Below, one piece after another: positions 22,166 through 35,064 of a DNA stretch of 64,000 bases. Source of the stretch: Branchiostoma floridae (Eukaryota; Chordata; Leptocardii; Amphioxiformes; Branchiostomatidae); the NCBI RefSeq assembly GCF_000003815.2, contig NC_049981.1:15976089-16040088 (forward strand). Reading direction: 5' to 3'. A program made the position numbers and the translations under genes. Below the pieces are notes generated by a model. The model did no database searches and had not been told where the DNA came from. It was given only the letters and a program-made list of their open reading frames with translations. Numbering within the stretch: the stretch's first letter is position 1; each line of letters opens with the position of its first letter.

Positions 22166-25100
22166 TCAGTGCAGTTCCGTGCCCTTGGTGTTGGGGAGCT
22201 TGATTGCCGTGAGCCCGCCGATGACCAGCAGCCCGGCTACCATGAGTAGCGGGATGGCGCAATGCGTATCCACGAGCAAACCAAACACCAGGTTCCCCAG
22301 AATGGCCGCTATCCTACCCATTCCTGTCTGGATACCCATAGCAGTAGACCTGGAAGTAAATGTTGCAGCACATTCATGTACAGCATAAAAAAACACCTTT
22401 ATAACTCCAATAGATTCATCTCATAGTCAACATGTGGAAATGTAAAGTAAAAACTTGAAACCACAAATATCTAACGGGCATGCAGCCACTTTCTCATTGG
22501 TTGAACAGTTAATTGGCCCTGGAGCTATAATTAGTTAAAGTGCTTATTGCAATGGTCAGGATCGGTCTATTCTACCTGAACTAATGTAAATAACTTGTGC
22601 AGGCAGCCTATGGTCCTAAAATATGAATAGCTCACATACCTGAGATGTGTAGGGTACAGTTCGGCTCCCAGGACATCCAAACTGTTAAAGGCGATGACAG
22701 AAATTCCACCGAAGGCACAGGACGCGATGAGACTCTGCGTCTTACTACTCACAAACCAGAAGAAAAACACACTGACACCTGAGAAAAATAAACTTCCACC
22801 TGAAAAACAAAACAGGGAGACGGAGACTTTGTTATTTACTGTACACTGTACTGTTTACACTTCCTTGATGCTAAACATCATATTCCAAGTGCTTTTCATG
22901 ACCTTTCTATGTATCATATATATATAGTGACTCCTGTCAGGGTAGATGTCAGAGTGTACACTGTGATCTGGTGTGTTACACTGAAGGGTAGTGACAGCTT
23001 GTATGTGTGAAAAGTTGAGGACCAGAATTACTGTATGGAATTTAAAAATTCAATCAGCCACAAATTCCTTCAGCCACAAACTACCAACAGCAAAGACATT
23101 AACCATAAACACAAAACCTTCAAGCCAAGGTAACAAACATTGCAAATGAAGAAGACACTCACTAAGTAGAAACTTTGCTCCAAGTTTATGCATGAGAACT
23201 GTGGCGAATATGTTTCCCGGTAGATTCGACACTGCGGTGAGAAATCCCTCAAAGTATACGTCTTCCGACGGTAAGCACGACTCGTTGACAGGGACTATTG
23301 GAATGGAGCCGTTTATGCCGGTGTGTGGCTTCAAACATGGCGACCCCCCGTACAGGTCTATTCGCTTGAAAAGTTCTGGCAGCCACAACCACAAGCCGTA
23401 GTACCTGGTAAGAAATGGAAACAGTAAAATTACTCAAACATTCCTGCTGTAGAGGGAAAACGGGGCTCCAGAGGAGGGTGTCTTGATTCTACAGCGAGTA
23501 TTTTTTGAATCCCCAAAAAATTATTGTACTGACAACTTTACATTATTTTTTCATTGAAAATGTGAGCTTTTAGAAAATAACACCTACTTCTGGGGTTGAG
23601 CCCCATTTTAAGCCCTTGTTAAACATCATAACACACCATGGCCAGTATTATTATGGTTCTCACCCAAAACAGATACTGAACATGATGACCAGCATCACTA
23701 CAGTCCGTGACGTCAGCGGAGGTTTAAACAGTTCCACAGTCTGGCTTAGGATCACGCGCACCGTGGTCCAGATCTCCGCACACCTCACTCGCCAGGCATT
23801 TTTTCCTCGGAGGTGGCGGGCCTTGTCGTCATCTTTCTTTGTGGTCACCTCCAGTTGCCGTATCTGTGGATTGAAATGAAAAACGTTTCTTCTTAGTGAT
23901 GTCTGTCAAATTTAACCTTCTGGCTGCTAAGGCTGTCTTTTGTCACCCAAGTTGTATTGTCTACGGGGTTAGACAGAAGGGTGAGGGTTCATATGCTAGC
24001 ATTAGAAAGAAAATTCTAGGATTACAATGCAGCTTGGGTGAACCCTGAAATAAAAAAACAAAAATGATGAAGTCTCACCTAAGGTACTTAAAGATAACTT
24101 GATTTCTGTATCAATGTTAAGTGTAACTACCATTTAAACAATGTCATGATCGTCAAAAAGAATAATAAATGTGCTGTAGTAGCTTCTTTCACTTTGGCTA
24201 ATGTCAAATGGGAAGATAATAAAAATATATTGATAACATATGTCGATGTAGGTTATTTATAAAGAAATACCTTTGTTTTCTTTTGAATCCAAATTGTCTT
24301 CAGTCTGAATTGTCTTACAACGTTTCCTATTGGACATCTGAAATTGTCTTCATTCATAGTTAGAGTATAAAAGACCTGTTTCTTCCAGATCACTTCAGTG
24401 TCACTGACGAAGGATAGTGGATTCTATCCGAAACGTCTGACCGTTTCAAAACCATATCCAGTTGCTTGAGTAATTACTTTTTGGCGTATATTGATAAATG
24501 GTTTTTACATACAACAGAGACAGGTGACAGCAGTTGAAGAAAGATATTTGACTGCCAATGTAGCAAAGTAAGACAGACATCAGAAGAAATAGATATTACA
24601 TTACAGCAATGCAAAAGAAAGACAAATAAGAAATATGGATTTTATACAATAGCAAAGTAAAGTAGAAATGAAGAAAAAAACTATGGATTAGAAGAATGGG
24701 AAAGAAAGGAAACAATGAAAGATAGAAACAAAGATGGAAACAAACATAAGTAAAATAGAAAACAAATAAATGGAAAGACAAGTTGAACATTCTCTACATA
24801 CCGAGTACTGCCTAGGAGTTTTCCCATTAGCAGTGTTCATCTTGTGCACTCGTGACAACACACCCAGGGCCTCTTTCTCCCTCCCCATCTGAAAACAGAT
24901 AAAACCAGGTTCCATTAAAAGTCATTTTGTAATGAATAATACAAAAATGTTGCCTTGATTTCACAGTCATGGAGTCAAAATATGTGATTCTAAACACCGT
25001 TAAATGTAGATCTTAAAAGCTCAAAAATAAACATAAACAAACTTCGTAGAAACAAATTTGCTAAAACACAGTACAATATGTACAAATGTACAGACTATAA

Positions 25101-27255
25101 CAAAAACTCATAAGCATGTTCAATGTCCATTCCATAGCAATTTCAATGATAATGTCAATAGATTATAGACGCATGCATGTCACTCTGGAGATGTCAATGA
25201 TAGATGCATGCATGTCCTTTTGATGGTAGAAACGTGTTTCCATGGTTACCTCCATAAGGAACTTGGGGCTCTCCGGCATGCAGGTAAGCAGGAGCGCGGC
25301 AGTGAGGCTGGGGATGGTACACAGCGCCACAAACACTCGCCAACTGTCGTACGTAATAGTCCCCATGCTGACCTGTAAGTACGTCCTACAAGAAAACAAA
25401 AACCAACAGGAGTTAGAAGATCTCAGACTCTATTAAATATTTTTGTATGTCGTGTTTGATTTTAGCTCAAGTCAATAAAAATAAGATTTTGATTAACATT
25501 GTATGTTCCATTGATAACTTCCTGGCACCTTCTATGGTAAACCTGACTAGTATATAGAAAAGATACAACTAAAACACACAAAGATAAGACAGAACAAAAG
25601 AATGCCTCCCTGTGAATTAGTAGTGATACTCAGGCATAACTTTCACAAGCTAGTAGAAAAATCAACAGTTGTCATGGTTACCTGGGAATAACCAACCACG
25701 CCAGCCCGGCAGCGATGATGTTACCAAACATCCAAGAGGCTGCGAGGACGCTAAGCATGGTTCCACGCTTGGACTTGGGCTGGAACTCACAGTAGTATGC
25801 AAACACCACCGGAATGGAGCCTCCAACACTGGGGAGGGGGGCACGACAGTTACTGCTATATGGTACTACAAATGCCAGTCAGACTAGTACAGATGAAATA
25901 GTTAAAAGTTAAAAAAAGGTAAAAATGTTCACAGTTCAAAGTTGAATATTCACAGTTACATATACACATGTACATGTATCTGTAAGTGTTCATGGTGGTT
26001 TTATGTCTCTGTGTTTTTTGTGGTAACCCGTCCACAACATCAACAACGTTCTGTGTGTCCAACACTGCAAACTTTGAACTCTGCACATAATACCTTCACA
26101 TGGCCCTGCATACATGGACCACATGGACTATAAACTACAACATGCCAGAGTAGAAATCCATTTTTAGATTTCCATTACATGCAAATACTAGAATTCAAGT
26201 CAATCCCAAGTATGCAAATTTTTCCCTTACCCCACCCCACTGAGGAACCTGAAGAAGAGGAACAGCAGGAAGGAGTTGGCCATGCTGGAGGCCAGCCCGA
26301 ATAGCCCATTCACAAGGAGGGACAGCATCAGCACCTTTCTCCTGCCCTGCACATCAGCGAGAGACCCCCATACATAGCCTCCTATCATCATGCCTGGAAA
26401 AAATACCCCATAACAAGTGGGTTAAGTTGTATCTTAGAGTGGCAACCTTTCTGCTGCCGAGCGATTTGACAGAGGGCTAAACGAAGTTCGTTGATAAAAA
26501 GCAAATCTTTTTATGCTTTGTTTCCTTTTATTCATACTAATTGTAAATTTATGATATACCCATTAGAAAGTCAAAGGTAACACAGATCCAATTTAGAATG
26601 CTGTGACGCTAACATGGTGCAGGCCAGTTTACTACTAGATACCTCAAAAGGTAATGTTGGCTGCCAGTCACATCCTGAGAACTCAATTCTGATTAAAAGC
26701 AACATAATTTTCATATTTTCTAAGGCATCTATATTTAATAGACTATGTACATGTACAGGTGGCCACTACAGAAAAGATTCTTAATCCACCGGTCAATGGG
26801 AAAATAATCTAAGGGACCACCAACAAGTGGACACAGTGTAAGTATGTGTGTGCACGTGATCAAGTGGTCAACTAGTACAAGATTGACGGTACAGGTAAGC
26901 ATGCCAATGCTGCTGGAAAAGTGTTCCAGCATATCTTTGTGTCACTACTACAATCTAGTAGTATACCATTTTATCATAGAGCAGCTACAACATTGTAGCA
27001 ATGCTGTAAAAAGGAGCACTCGTGACAGGAAAAAGGTGAGAAAACAAATAACTTTTGTTTACAATGTTCTGTTTGTGTTGGTAATTCAGTCACCTGCAAA
27101 TATAACTCCGCTGAGCCAGCCCTTGTCTGTCGTGGTGAGTTTGAGGTCACAGGTCGCCGAGGGGAGGAGAAACGAAACACAGAGGATCTCGATGGCGTCG
27201 CTGGCGTTGGCCCAACCACAGACAAACAGGAGGAGGTACTGGAACCTCCCATAGC
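22166..27255 (-). CDS. SV2-like major facilitator transporter (5' end incomplete)
   Basis: Minus-strand exons: 27094-27255, 26231-26393, 25682-25828, 25250-25385, 24802-24888, 23664-23863, 23163-23404, 22640-22799 and 22166-22349 (TGA at 22166). All phases agree, giving 492 residues from the first exon found. It is an MFS membrane protein of the SV2/SVOP group. YGRFQYLLLF matches the SV2 opening (GHGRFQW). GSLADVQGRRKV is the MFS loop 2-3 signature, and GVGVGGSIPVVFAYYCEF and PESPKFLME are group-typical. VYFEGFLTAVSNLPGNIFAT and FNSLDVLGAELYPTHLR match the SV2 C-terminal half. The loop between helices 7 and 8 is only about 40 residues, so the long glycosylated SV2 lumenal domain is absent. 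The first exon starts in phase 1, so at least one upstream exon is missing. An ATG at 27857 (MKTQQRGPKGYQPAAGGN), running into the gap at 27687-27786, is a candidate. Confidence 0.92.
24400..24441 (+). ncRNA. Hammerhead-ribozyme-like motif in a retroelement fragment
   Basis: Reading in order: gtca (stem I 5'), ctgacga (conserved CUGANGA core), aggatag/ctatcc (6-bp stem II with a short loop), gaaac (conserved GAAA), gtc, tgac (stem I 3', perfect complement of gtca). One extra A precedes stem II, and stem III would be very short, as in the minimal hammerheads known from Penelope-like retroelements. It lies in an SV2-like intron, within about 24240-24490 that looks like a retroelement remnant. 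Activity is unproven. Confidence 0.4.
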
Positions 27256-29681
27256 CTGTAGGGTCATATATATGGTGTAACTAAGTTTAAAAGGTAAGGT
27301 GAAAATGAGCACCTAGCTTTGGTTAGCCAGGGATGTCCTCTTGGATGGGACATGTGAAGGGATCAAATGTTCAGTCCAGTCTTACATAGCTTGCAGTTAC
27401 TGTGTTATGTTTTTAGGCAGTTTACCTTTTATGATTAGTGCATTCAGTTGCCGAGAAAACAAGACACAGCAAAAACAGGAGTTGAGTCTCAAACCTTTGG
27501 TTTCTAAAGTACTACATAGTGGTATTGCTCCCAATCCCATGAAAAGTACAGAAGGTTACAAATACTGTAAATTCATCTCCCTGACGGAGGTTTTATAGTA
27601 TATCATTTCGAATCTATGGTCAAAACAAATTATAATATAACACAAAAACATATTCCTGGCATCATGTTACGCCAATGTTCCAGACTNNNNNNNNNNNNNN
27701 NNNNNNNNNNNNNNNNNNNNNNNNNNNNNNNNNNNNNNNNNNNNNNNNNNNNNNNNNNNNNNNNNNNNNNNNNNNNNNNNNNNNNNGAGAAAACAACAAC
27801 AACGTTTCCACCTGCTGCAGGCTGGTACCCCTTAGGTCCTCTCTGCTGGGTTTTCATTTTCCACGGAAAGCATGACGTTTTCTTCCAGCAAGTCTCAAGT
27901 CTTAAAGTTTTGCTTATATTTTCTCTTGATGAGAGCCGATATCAGTAACGTTGTATGATTCTGGCACATTACTGATGTGAAACTGCATACACAATATCAA
28001 TATTATATCAGAATTAGAAGTGCGTGTGAAAAGTAGACATTAGAATTGATTACTAGTAAATGAAGTAAATTTAGTACTGTAAAACGACATTGGGAATAGT
28101 TTCAGTGTTGTGGTGTGAACGATAAACAGCACCACACACACACACATATACACAACATAATCTTTGTGGAGTTAGTCACTGTGACATGTGACTCCGGGGC
28201 ACCGACAGAAAATGTTCGATTTCTTTTTTTCTTTCCGAGCTGAAGTATTGACATTCCGGGCAGCTGTCACTTAAAGGGGTGACCACAGAATCTACCGATC
28301 TGCGAGCACGTTGCTAGACAACCAAGGGACGCCGGAAGAGTTGTAAAAACCTGTATATCAACCTTAAATTTAAGGTAAAGCGTGATTTATCAAAATAGCC
28401 CCCCCCCCCCTTATTTACTTACGAGAACACAAAAAAAAAACGTCTCAATTACAAGTTTCATAGTACTGTAAGGAAGAAAAACGGAAGATATCATGATTTG
28501 CTAATACAAAGAATAGAGATTTCAAGCAAGGGTTCTCTTAAGCGTAAGGAAAAACCGCNNNNNNNNNNNNNNNNNNNNNNNNNNNNNNNNNNNNNNNNNN
28601 NNNNNNNNNNNNNNNNNNNNNNNNNNNNNNNNNNNNNNNNNNNNNNNNNNNNNNNNNNNNNNNNNNNNNNNNNNNNNNNNNNACAATTTTTCAGACAAAT
28701 AATATAGGCGCTACGGGGGGCACTTTCAAAGAAATCGGGAACAATCATAACTGATATAATATAACGTTAACGTTACAATCAGAGAAAAAAGCCCAAACGG
28801 AAGAGTATGAAAAAAAGCTGAGGCAAACTGGAGATCCACGACCTCATACCTCCGCTGGCACAGATATTACCTTCACCCACTGATCTTATAAATGACCATA
28901 AATGCTCCTTGATTCTGCAAATAAGGTCCCCATTCATATATCATTAGTAATCACGGTGACAGTTGAGCACTGTCAAAGTCAAAAGTGGACTGTTCTGTCC
29001 GTTTCTAGTGCCGAGTAACCACAAACTGTTATCCATTACAGTATGTGACTACAGAGCAGTACTGTATTGCTGCATTGAAGTCCGCGGGACGGCGCACCCG
29101 CCAACTCAAAACCAACACGAACACTCCATTTTCCCTCTACGGCGAAATTAAATCCCTGCGTTTATCATGATCAATGAATAACAGTAAAAATACATCTTTG
29201 CGCTTATACACATTGCCAGAAAGCTAAACATAACATAACATGACATGACATGACATACATGTAACATAACATAACACAACATAACACAACATAACACAAC
29301 ACAACATAACATAACATAACATAACATAACATAACATAACATAACATAACATAACATAACATAACATAACATAACATAAGATAACAAGAGGGTGTTTCTT
29401 TCCTTTTGTTCTAACATTTTAGAAATCTGTAACTGTGATAAGTGCGTGACGTTATAAATATTTTCTACTGTATCTATTATTGATGGAAACATTTCTAACA
29501 TCAAATTCATTATTTCTGTTAGTCTCTAAACTGTTCCAATACAGATTCATCATGTTGTAACATGTTCGAGCATTTCGAAGTAGAACCGGCAGTATTGCCC
29601 TTGCCCCTATATATATGGATAGTTGAATGGGCAACGTACGTGAGACTTAGACCTTCAGTTCGTCGTGATTATTACGGTATT
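27256..29681. other. Upstream of SV2-like gene, two gaps
   Basis: N runs at 27687-27786 and 28559-28682 prevent a complete model. The remaining sequence has no recognisable exon other than the possible first SV2-like exon ending at 27857. A pentanucleotide microsatellite fills 29227-29386. Confidence 0.5.
29227..29386. repeat. (ATAAC)n pentanucleotide microsatellite
   Basis: About 30 units of ataac, with some atgac and acaac variants at the left end. It causes a false minus-strand frame reading CYVML repeatedly. Confidence 0.97.
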
Positions 29682-32600
29682 TTAGCAGTGATCGCTGTGT
29701 TCCGATGCTATCTGATCTATGCGGAGGAAACCCCGAATGGTGCGGTCAGTGTGTGAATCCTGTCCAGACCGTCCGCGGACACACCACACCGCTGCTTGTC
29801 TCCCCTTAACTAGACCATAAACTATCAGGTGACCCACGCTCAAAGATAGGATAAACCCGACAGCTATGGCGGCCGCTATAGCAGGAGAACTGCTGTAGTC
29901 CAGGAATGTGTAGATATAGGAGTTCCCCTGGTATTTCCCCCCGGCTACCCAGTACACTACAGTAAAGACAATGTATACAATCACAAATCCTATTGGGTAC
30001 ACAACGTGAAGCAAACGGCAAGGAAACCCAGACACTAGGATATCAATGATCACAAGAACAGAGTTTACGATATGGATGAGAATATTGCGAACATCCCAGT
30101 CATATGTGGCGCCCAGCAAGGCACCGAACAAGATGGTTGTGATGAGAGCACCGGTGAAGGCACAGTTTAAGATAACCCATTCCGCCTTTAAGGACCAGTG
30201 GAGGGTCTCAGGGCTGTCTGCTAGGTCCCTGTGGTCAACCTGAAATAGCGGAGAGACACTGAGTAAAAGCCCAACGATAAAGATAAATATTATTATAGGC
30301 CTTATGGAAGACGCTTGCACTGGCTTCTTTCAAAACCATTGTGCTTGTTGGATAGTTGTAAAATTGCTACCTAGGGCTGGGTATCGGTACAGCGTACCGG
30401 TGTGACAGCGATCTCGCCCCCCCGTGATCCCGCCCCCCCGGGGGCGAAATCACTAGCGATCTCGCCCCCCCCCCCCNNNNNNNNNNNNNNNNNNNNNNNN
30501 NNNNNNNNNNNNNNNNNNNNNNNNNNNNNNNNNNNNNNNNNNNNNNNNNNNNNNNNNNNNNNNNNNNNNNNNNNNNCAACTTAACCATGAATGACCATGG
30601 ACGGAATAAACACGGTTTACATGACATTTTAGAAGTTGATTGGTATAAATCACAAAATGTAGTTTCAGAATGATATAAGTACACGAGTTTGATACATAAC
30701 TCCATTCATAGTATCAATATTAACGTAATTACATGGTAATAAGATAGTTGAACTTGTTTCAGACAAGGAGGGTTTGGTCCCTTGTATTCCCATTATTGCA
30801 TATACCTGAGTCTTGACATAAGATGTATTTCATTGTATTCACCTGTCCTCAAGCAACCTATATATCTCCAATATGAAGTCTCTACCATGAAGTGACCACA
30901 AAAGAACTATGCAATGTCTTTATTAATTATGCAAATATTAGGTATTAATTAGAATAACGCACATTTTGGTATATGCACCTGGCCAAGGGATATCTTCACC
31001 TCCAACATGACTGTTTTTTCTAGTATTTAGGAACTGATGCATTTACCCGTGTTTCTTAAGACAGGTACTTTACCAGTGTTTGTGTAGCATTTAGCAACAG
31101 CTATATCAACTTGCGCGTAGATAGTGTTTATAATGAGAAACTATTATTCACGTGTGTTTTTGTTAGTGCTTTGGAAATGTTTCCAGCACAAGAAAGAAAA
31201 CACTGTGACAAATTGAAAACATATAGCTGACGTATTCCGTACCATAGACGGTGTTGATTTATACGTTCGCAATAGCACTGTTTTTATGCCACCTCAGCTG
31301 CAAAAATTGTCTTTTTTATTTCAATGTCATGTTTGCACCGAACAATATAGTATCGACTTTCGAGGTATGACATCTTACGGTACGGTAATAAGGTGCCATA
31401 TAGGTACCAGGTAACACACCATATACGTTACTCCCCAGGTGCAGTATAGTACCAGGTAGCGCACCTGTAATATGTAGTAGCCAGCTGCTCTGGGGGGGGG
31501 GGGCGAAAACGCTAAAGGGGGGCGAAAACGCTAGTGATCTCGCGAGATCGCTGTCACACCGGTACAAAACCGGTTTTTTTTATTGGACCGGTCCAGAAAA
31601 ACCGGACCTGAAAAAATTAGGTGGACCGGATGTTGGACCGATTAGAAAATTAAGAGATTATTTTATCAGGCATTCACGCGTTTTGGCGCTTGCAGGTGGA
31701 AGAAAATAACAAGAGTGAAGTAGAGTAGAGTTTATAGTAATTTCTACTAAGTTTTACAGCCAATCGCACAGGTGCAAATAGCGTTGGTGGATTGATTTTA
31801 AAACGCCAGTGTAAGTCTAATACTCCATCAAACAGATTTCTTTGTAGTGAAATGGACCATTGGTATGAGTCACACTGAATCAGGTCCAGGTTCAGGTCCG
31901 GACCTGGACCTGATCCTCTGGACCTGAACCGGACCTGGACCTGAATTTTCTGTACCGGTACCCAGCCCTATTGCTACCAATATGGAAGCCATGACTGTAG
32001 TCTGCCCGCTAGGCAAGTGATACCACCAGTATACCACACTAGTATCACTTTTACTACACTAGTTCACTTCTTCAATACAGGAATGAATGCCTTGTTAGTT
32101 GTGATACCACATTTTGTCATTTCAAATCTTGTTGCGACGTTTATGGTGTCTATTTTGAAAATTTAGCCATCTTGTTTTTTCTAACCATATTGTTTTTTTT
32201 CGTGCTATCTCATTATTTTTGCAATCTGCATAGGATGTCATCCATAAAATTTACTTGCTGTGGCCTAAAGCATGTAAACCATACATTGTACCTGCCTAAA
32301 CCTTTACCTGAACTTAGCAAAATGAATCTACATCACATCTAAAGAAGTCTGTACTTAAAAAAAAAAAAAAAGGAAACGAAGACTTGATATATCCATGAAA
32401 TATCTTGAACTTTTGTTGTGAATTTCTGTTTTATCTATCATTACTGCCAAGTTGTCGCAAATTTGGCTACGCACTTCCTGCGCATGAACCTTTGGACAGC
32501 ATTCCCATTTCCTTCCCATTTTGCCAATCTCCAGTTAGACCAATTTTACACCATTCGCCAAATACTGCCCTCGAGTATTCTCTTAATGTCTTGTGTAGTT

Positions 32601-33936
32601 TGATGTCATTTATATCATACTTTCGGTTCCCAAAAGCTGCCCAGCTGGCCCCCGGTTTGGAAATGTGACAGTAGCCTTACCCGTCTTGCCCGGTACAACT
32701 GACGCAAACAGACGGCGGCGCTCCACAAGCCGTGTGCGGCCAGAACGCAGAACGCCCAGTGTGAAACGGTGGCGGCCCAGGGGCGGTCGGGAAACTCGCC
32801 GTACCAGGTCAGAATATCCCAGAGTAGGATGGACAACACTGCTGCAGCGAAAACCACACGGTACATCAGGAACAGGGCTTGTTTCTGCAGCCACTGTTTG
32901 GAGAAGAGTGTGTCAAATTTAGTATCTACCACATTATATTGACCAAACAGACAGATTACAGACAGAACACGATATAGCATAGGGGAGCTAGCCGGTCGGC
33001 CTGGGAGTACAGTATGCGACCTATGTCAATTTCTACTTTCCAGCGCCCTATGGCGTCTGGAAGAGACTATGAGAAATGGTTGTATTACTTTGATTGGTCA
33101 ACATTCTAAACGGCTCAGTTGCTTTCCGGGTGTTTTACTGGTGGGTACTACTAAGTATAAGCTTTTTACTGACAACCTGTCTTTGCGGGCAGTCGGCCTT
33201 TCTGATATATATATAAATTACAACAGTCGAAACACTAAGCGAGCACTAAAGAGCTTGGCGGGCGGACAGCACCTTCAGCACCGTAGACATACCGAGAAGC
33301 TTCTGTATGAACGGCTATGTTATACCAAGGAGGTTATATAGCCAAAAGGGGAAATGTTCACGGTGGTTTCATGTTCACGTTTGTCGCGATTACCTGCTCA
33401 CAACGAACTGAAAACCACCGCGAACATAGAGTTTATTGCCTTTTATAGTAAAAAGCCACACGACAGTACCGCCAACAATTTTCTCCCTACAGAGAAATGG
33501 AACCTCTGCAGGCGAACTTTTCCAATTCTACAGTACGAGTACCATGGTCTGGGAATGGGCATTGTTTACGTAGAACCCTAGTGCATTTTGTTGAAGAGGT
33601 TTAAAACTTGGGATCTATGTAGATACATGTACGTCAATCATGCCTTTATTGAAATCCGTCACATGTACTAGTACTTGCTTATTGAATTGTCAATTGTTAG
33701 ATCCACAGCCATTCATTTGGCAGTAATGTTATACAGTACACGTAATACAGAAAAGGCAAAATAGACTACCCGTCAGCACTGTAATTGTTACAGTTCTACA
33801 TAACGTTACCAGATTTGTTTCACGGTGACTCGTAAACAGGAGCATTTTAACTCACCGGGCTGGTGTAGAAGGCCGATGTGTCTGCATGATCCAAGCAGAC
33901 GTTAGACAGTCGACATTGGTCACTATCTCCGCACAT
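29682..33936 (-). CDS. Rolling-stone-like six-helix membrane protein
   Basis: Minus-strand exons: 33856-33936 (ATG at 33936), 32681-32893 and 29682-30239 (TGA at 29682). All junctions are phase 0 with good splice sites, giving 283 residues. The layout matches the rolling stone (rost) family, multi-pass proteins first known from Drosophila myoblast fusion. A short Cys-containing N-terminus (MCGDSDQCRLSNVC) leads into WLQKQALFLMYRVV. Six hydrophobic segments follow at about residues 34-55, 68-90, 118-140, 153-170, 178-198 and 219-242. Family-typical stretches are HIVNSVLVIIDILVSGFPCR followed by LLHVVYPIGF, and YWVAGGKYQGNSYIYTFLDY. The roughly 2.4 kb second intron contains nested transposons and begins inside a MITE end. 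The family assignment rests on remembered motifs; the biochemical role of the family is not established. Confidence 0.85.
30372..31970. mobile_element. hAT-type MITE interrupted by another transposon
   Basis: Outer ends TAGGGCTGGGTATCGGTAC and GTACCCAGCCCTA, flanked by perfect 8-mers ttgctacc at 30364-30371 and 31971-31978. About 410 bp of the right part (31559-31970) aligns, in inverse orientation, with the element at 11759-12195. The extra 1.16 kb is a second element inserted near one end. Confidence 0.9.
30401..31558. mobile_element. Transposon nested in the hAT MITE, TGTGACAGCGATCTCGC termini
   Basis: Perfect 17-bp inverted termini tgtgacagcgatctcgc / gcgagatcgctgtcaca lie between ccgg at 30397-30400 and ccgg at 31559-31562. 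The uninterrupted copy at 11759-12195 has a single ccgg at this point, so ccgg is a 4-bp duplication. Subterminal poly-C/poly-G runs (cgccccccc, ggggggcgaaaacgct) occur at both ends. A 100-bp gap (30477-30576) lies inside. No transposase frame is visible. Confidence 0.82.
32565..32680 (-). mobile_element. MITE family C, truncated copy 4, at a splice donor
   Basis: On the minus strand, taaggcta..tgtcacatttcc, aaaccgggggcc and gcagcttttggga are followed by a core 'tatgatataaatgacatcaa', matching family C copies at 4254, 6821 and 41131. Its outer end begins exactly at the GT of the rolling-stone-like exon 2 donor (32680/32681). Confidence 0.72.
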
Positions 33937-35064
33937 TTTGTACAGACAGGCTCGACAGCAGTGTACGGTCACTAGCTGCAGTATGTCGCGATCTATAACT
34001 TACCATCGGCTTCGGTTTCACTGTTTCCTAAGCCTTTGATAACACCTTTGATAACTGGGGAAAATAACAACAAGAGTTGCAAGATCTCATACCTCTTGGG
34101 AGGCCTTTCTTTTAAGGGGGTTTACACGTGCGTATATCTTACAAGTCCGTATGAGTTCTGTATTTTGCTATAATGTCTTTCATACGCAGTCGCACGCAAA
34201 ATGCATACCGCATACACATCTGAATCGTTTTTAGTAAGTTTTATGAACGCATGCAGGGATACACACAGTACGCCTGATAGCTTCAGACATGCACAAAACT
34301 ACTCTATCGCACGTACGATGTTACGCAGCTCATCTGTTGTAATTCGCACTGCATCGGTCCCACGCCGGTCGAGTGCTGCGCGAGTACGCTATGCGCCTCA
34401 TACGTGATACGCTGATCTCGGCGCGATACCAGCTCTTAGAGGCGTAAACATAGCGTATGTGCAGCGAAGATAAAGCGTACCATGCCAACATTTTGCACGA
34501 ATTGATATCGTTCGTTCTTCCATCGGACAGCGCAATGTACTTATTAGTAACGTATACCAAACACAAAGATAGAGTACAGACAGCGTACTTGACAAATGTC
34601 GAGGGTGAACTCGAGATTTTGTATCTATATGATGGTTGATTCACATTTCGGAGGTTTTTAAATTTCTCGTTTCATACGATATTGTCAATTTCTTGCTGAT
34701 TCTGTTTATGGACATTGAGTCAACTGGCTCCAATGGGACACTAGACATACATATAGCAGGAAATTGAAGACAGAAAATGAGAGAACGTTTGACAATCTAT
34801 TCTAGTAGTGTTCTAGAGCCTTACTTCCTTAGAATACACCTCCACCGTGCCTAATGTGTGGAAATATGCGTGGAAACACACATAGACAAAAAACAGACAC
34901 ATCCAAACCATATTTCTCATTTCACTTAGGTAGAAAGCGCCTACAAACCGTATATTTGAATGAAACAACATTCAACAGAGACAAGACGCTCGAGCTCGTT
35001 GGGTTTGATCATGAATTTATAGATTGACACATCGGGTTGTTCACTGCTATTTATACTGTGGATG
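33937..35064. other. Intergenic, rolling-stone-like promoter side
   Basis: A possible non-coding first exon of the rolling-stone-like gene may end at a donor near 34003 (minus-strand gatg/gtaagtt). The region 34100-34640 has many tacg/cgta-type short inverted motifs but no element I can define. No protein-coding signature. Confidence 0.4.

Noticed and set aside
29148-29510. 120-codon minus-strand frame with CYVML repeats
   Set aside because: Created by the ATAAC microsatellite; repeated peptide with no domain.
29682-30320. 212-residue single-exon reading of the rolling-stone-like 3' part
   Set aside because: It begins at GTG rather than ATG, and the first 27 codons are intron sequence. A strong acceptor (ctccgctatttcag) at 30240 joins in phase to the upstream exon.
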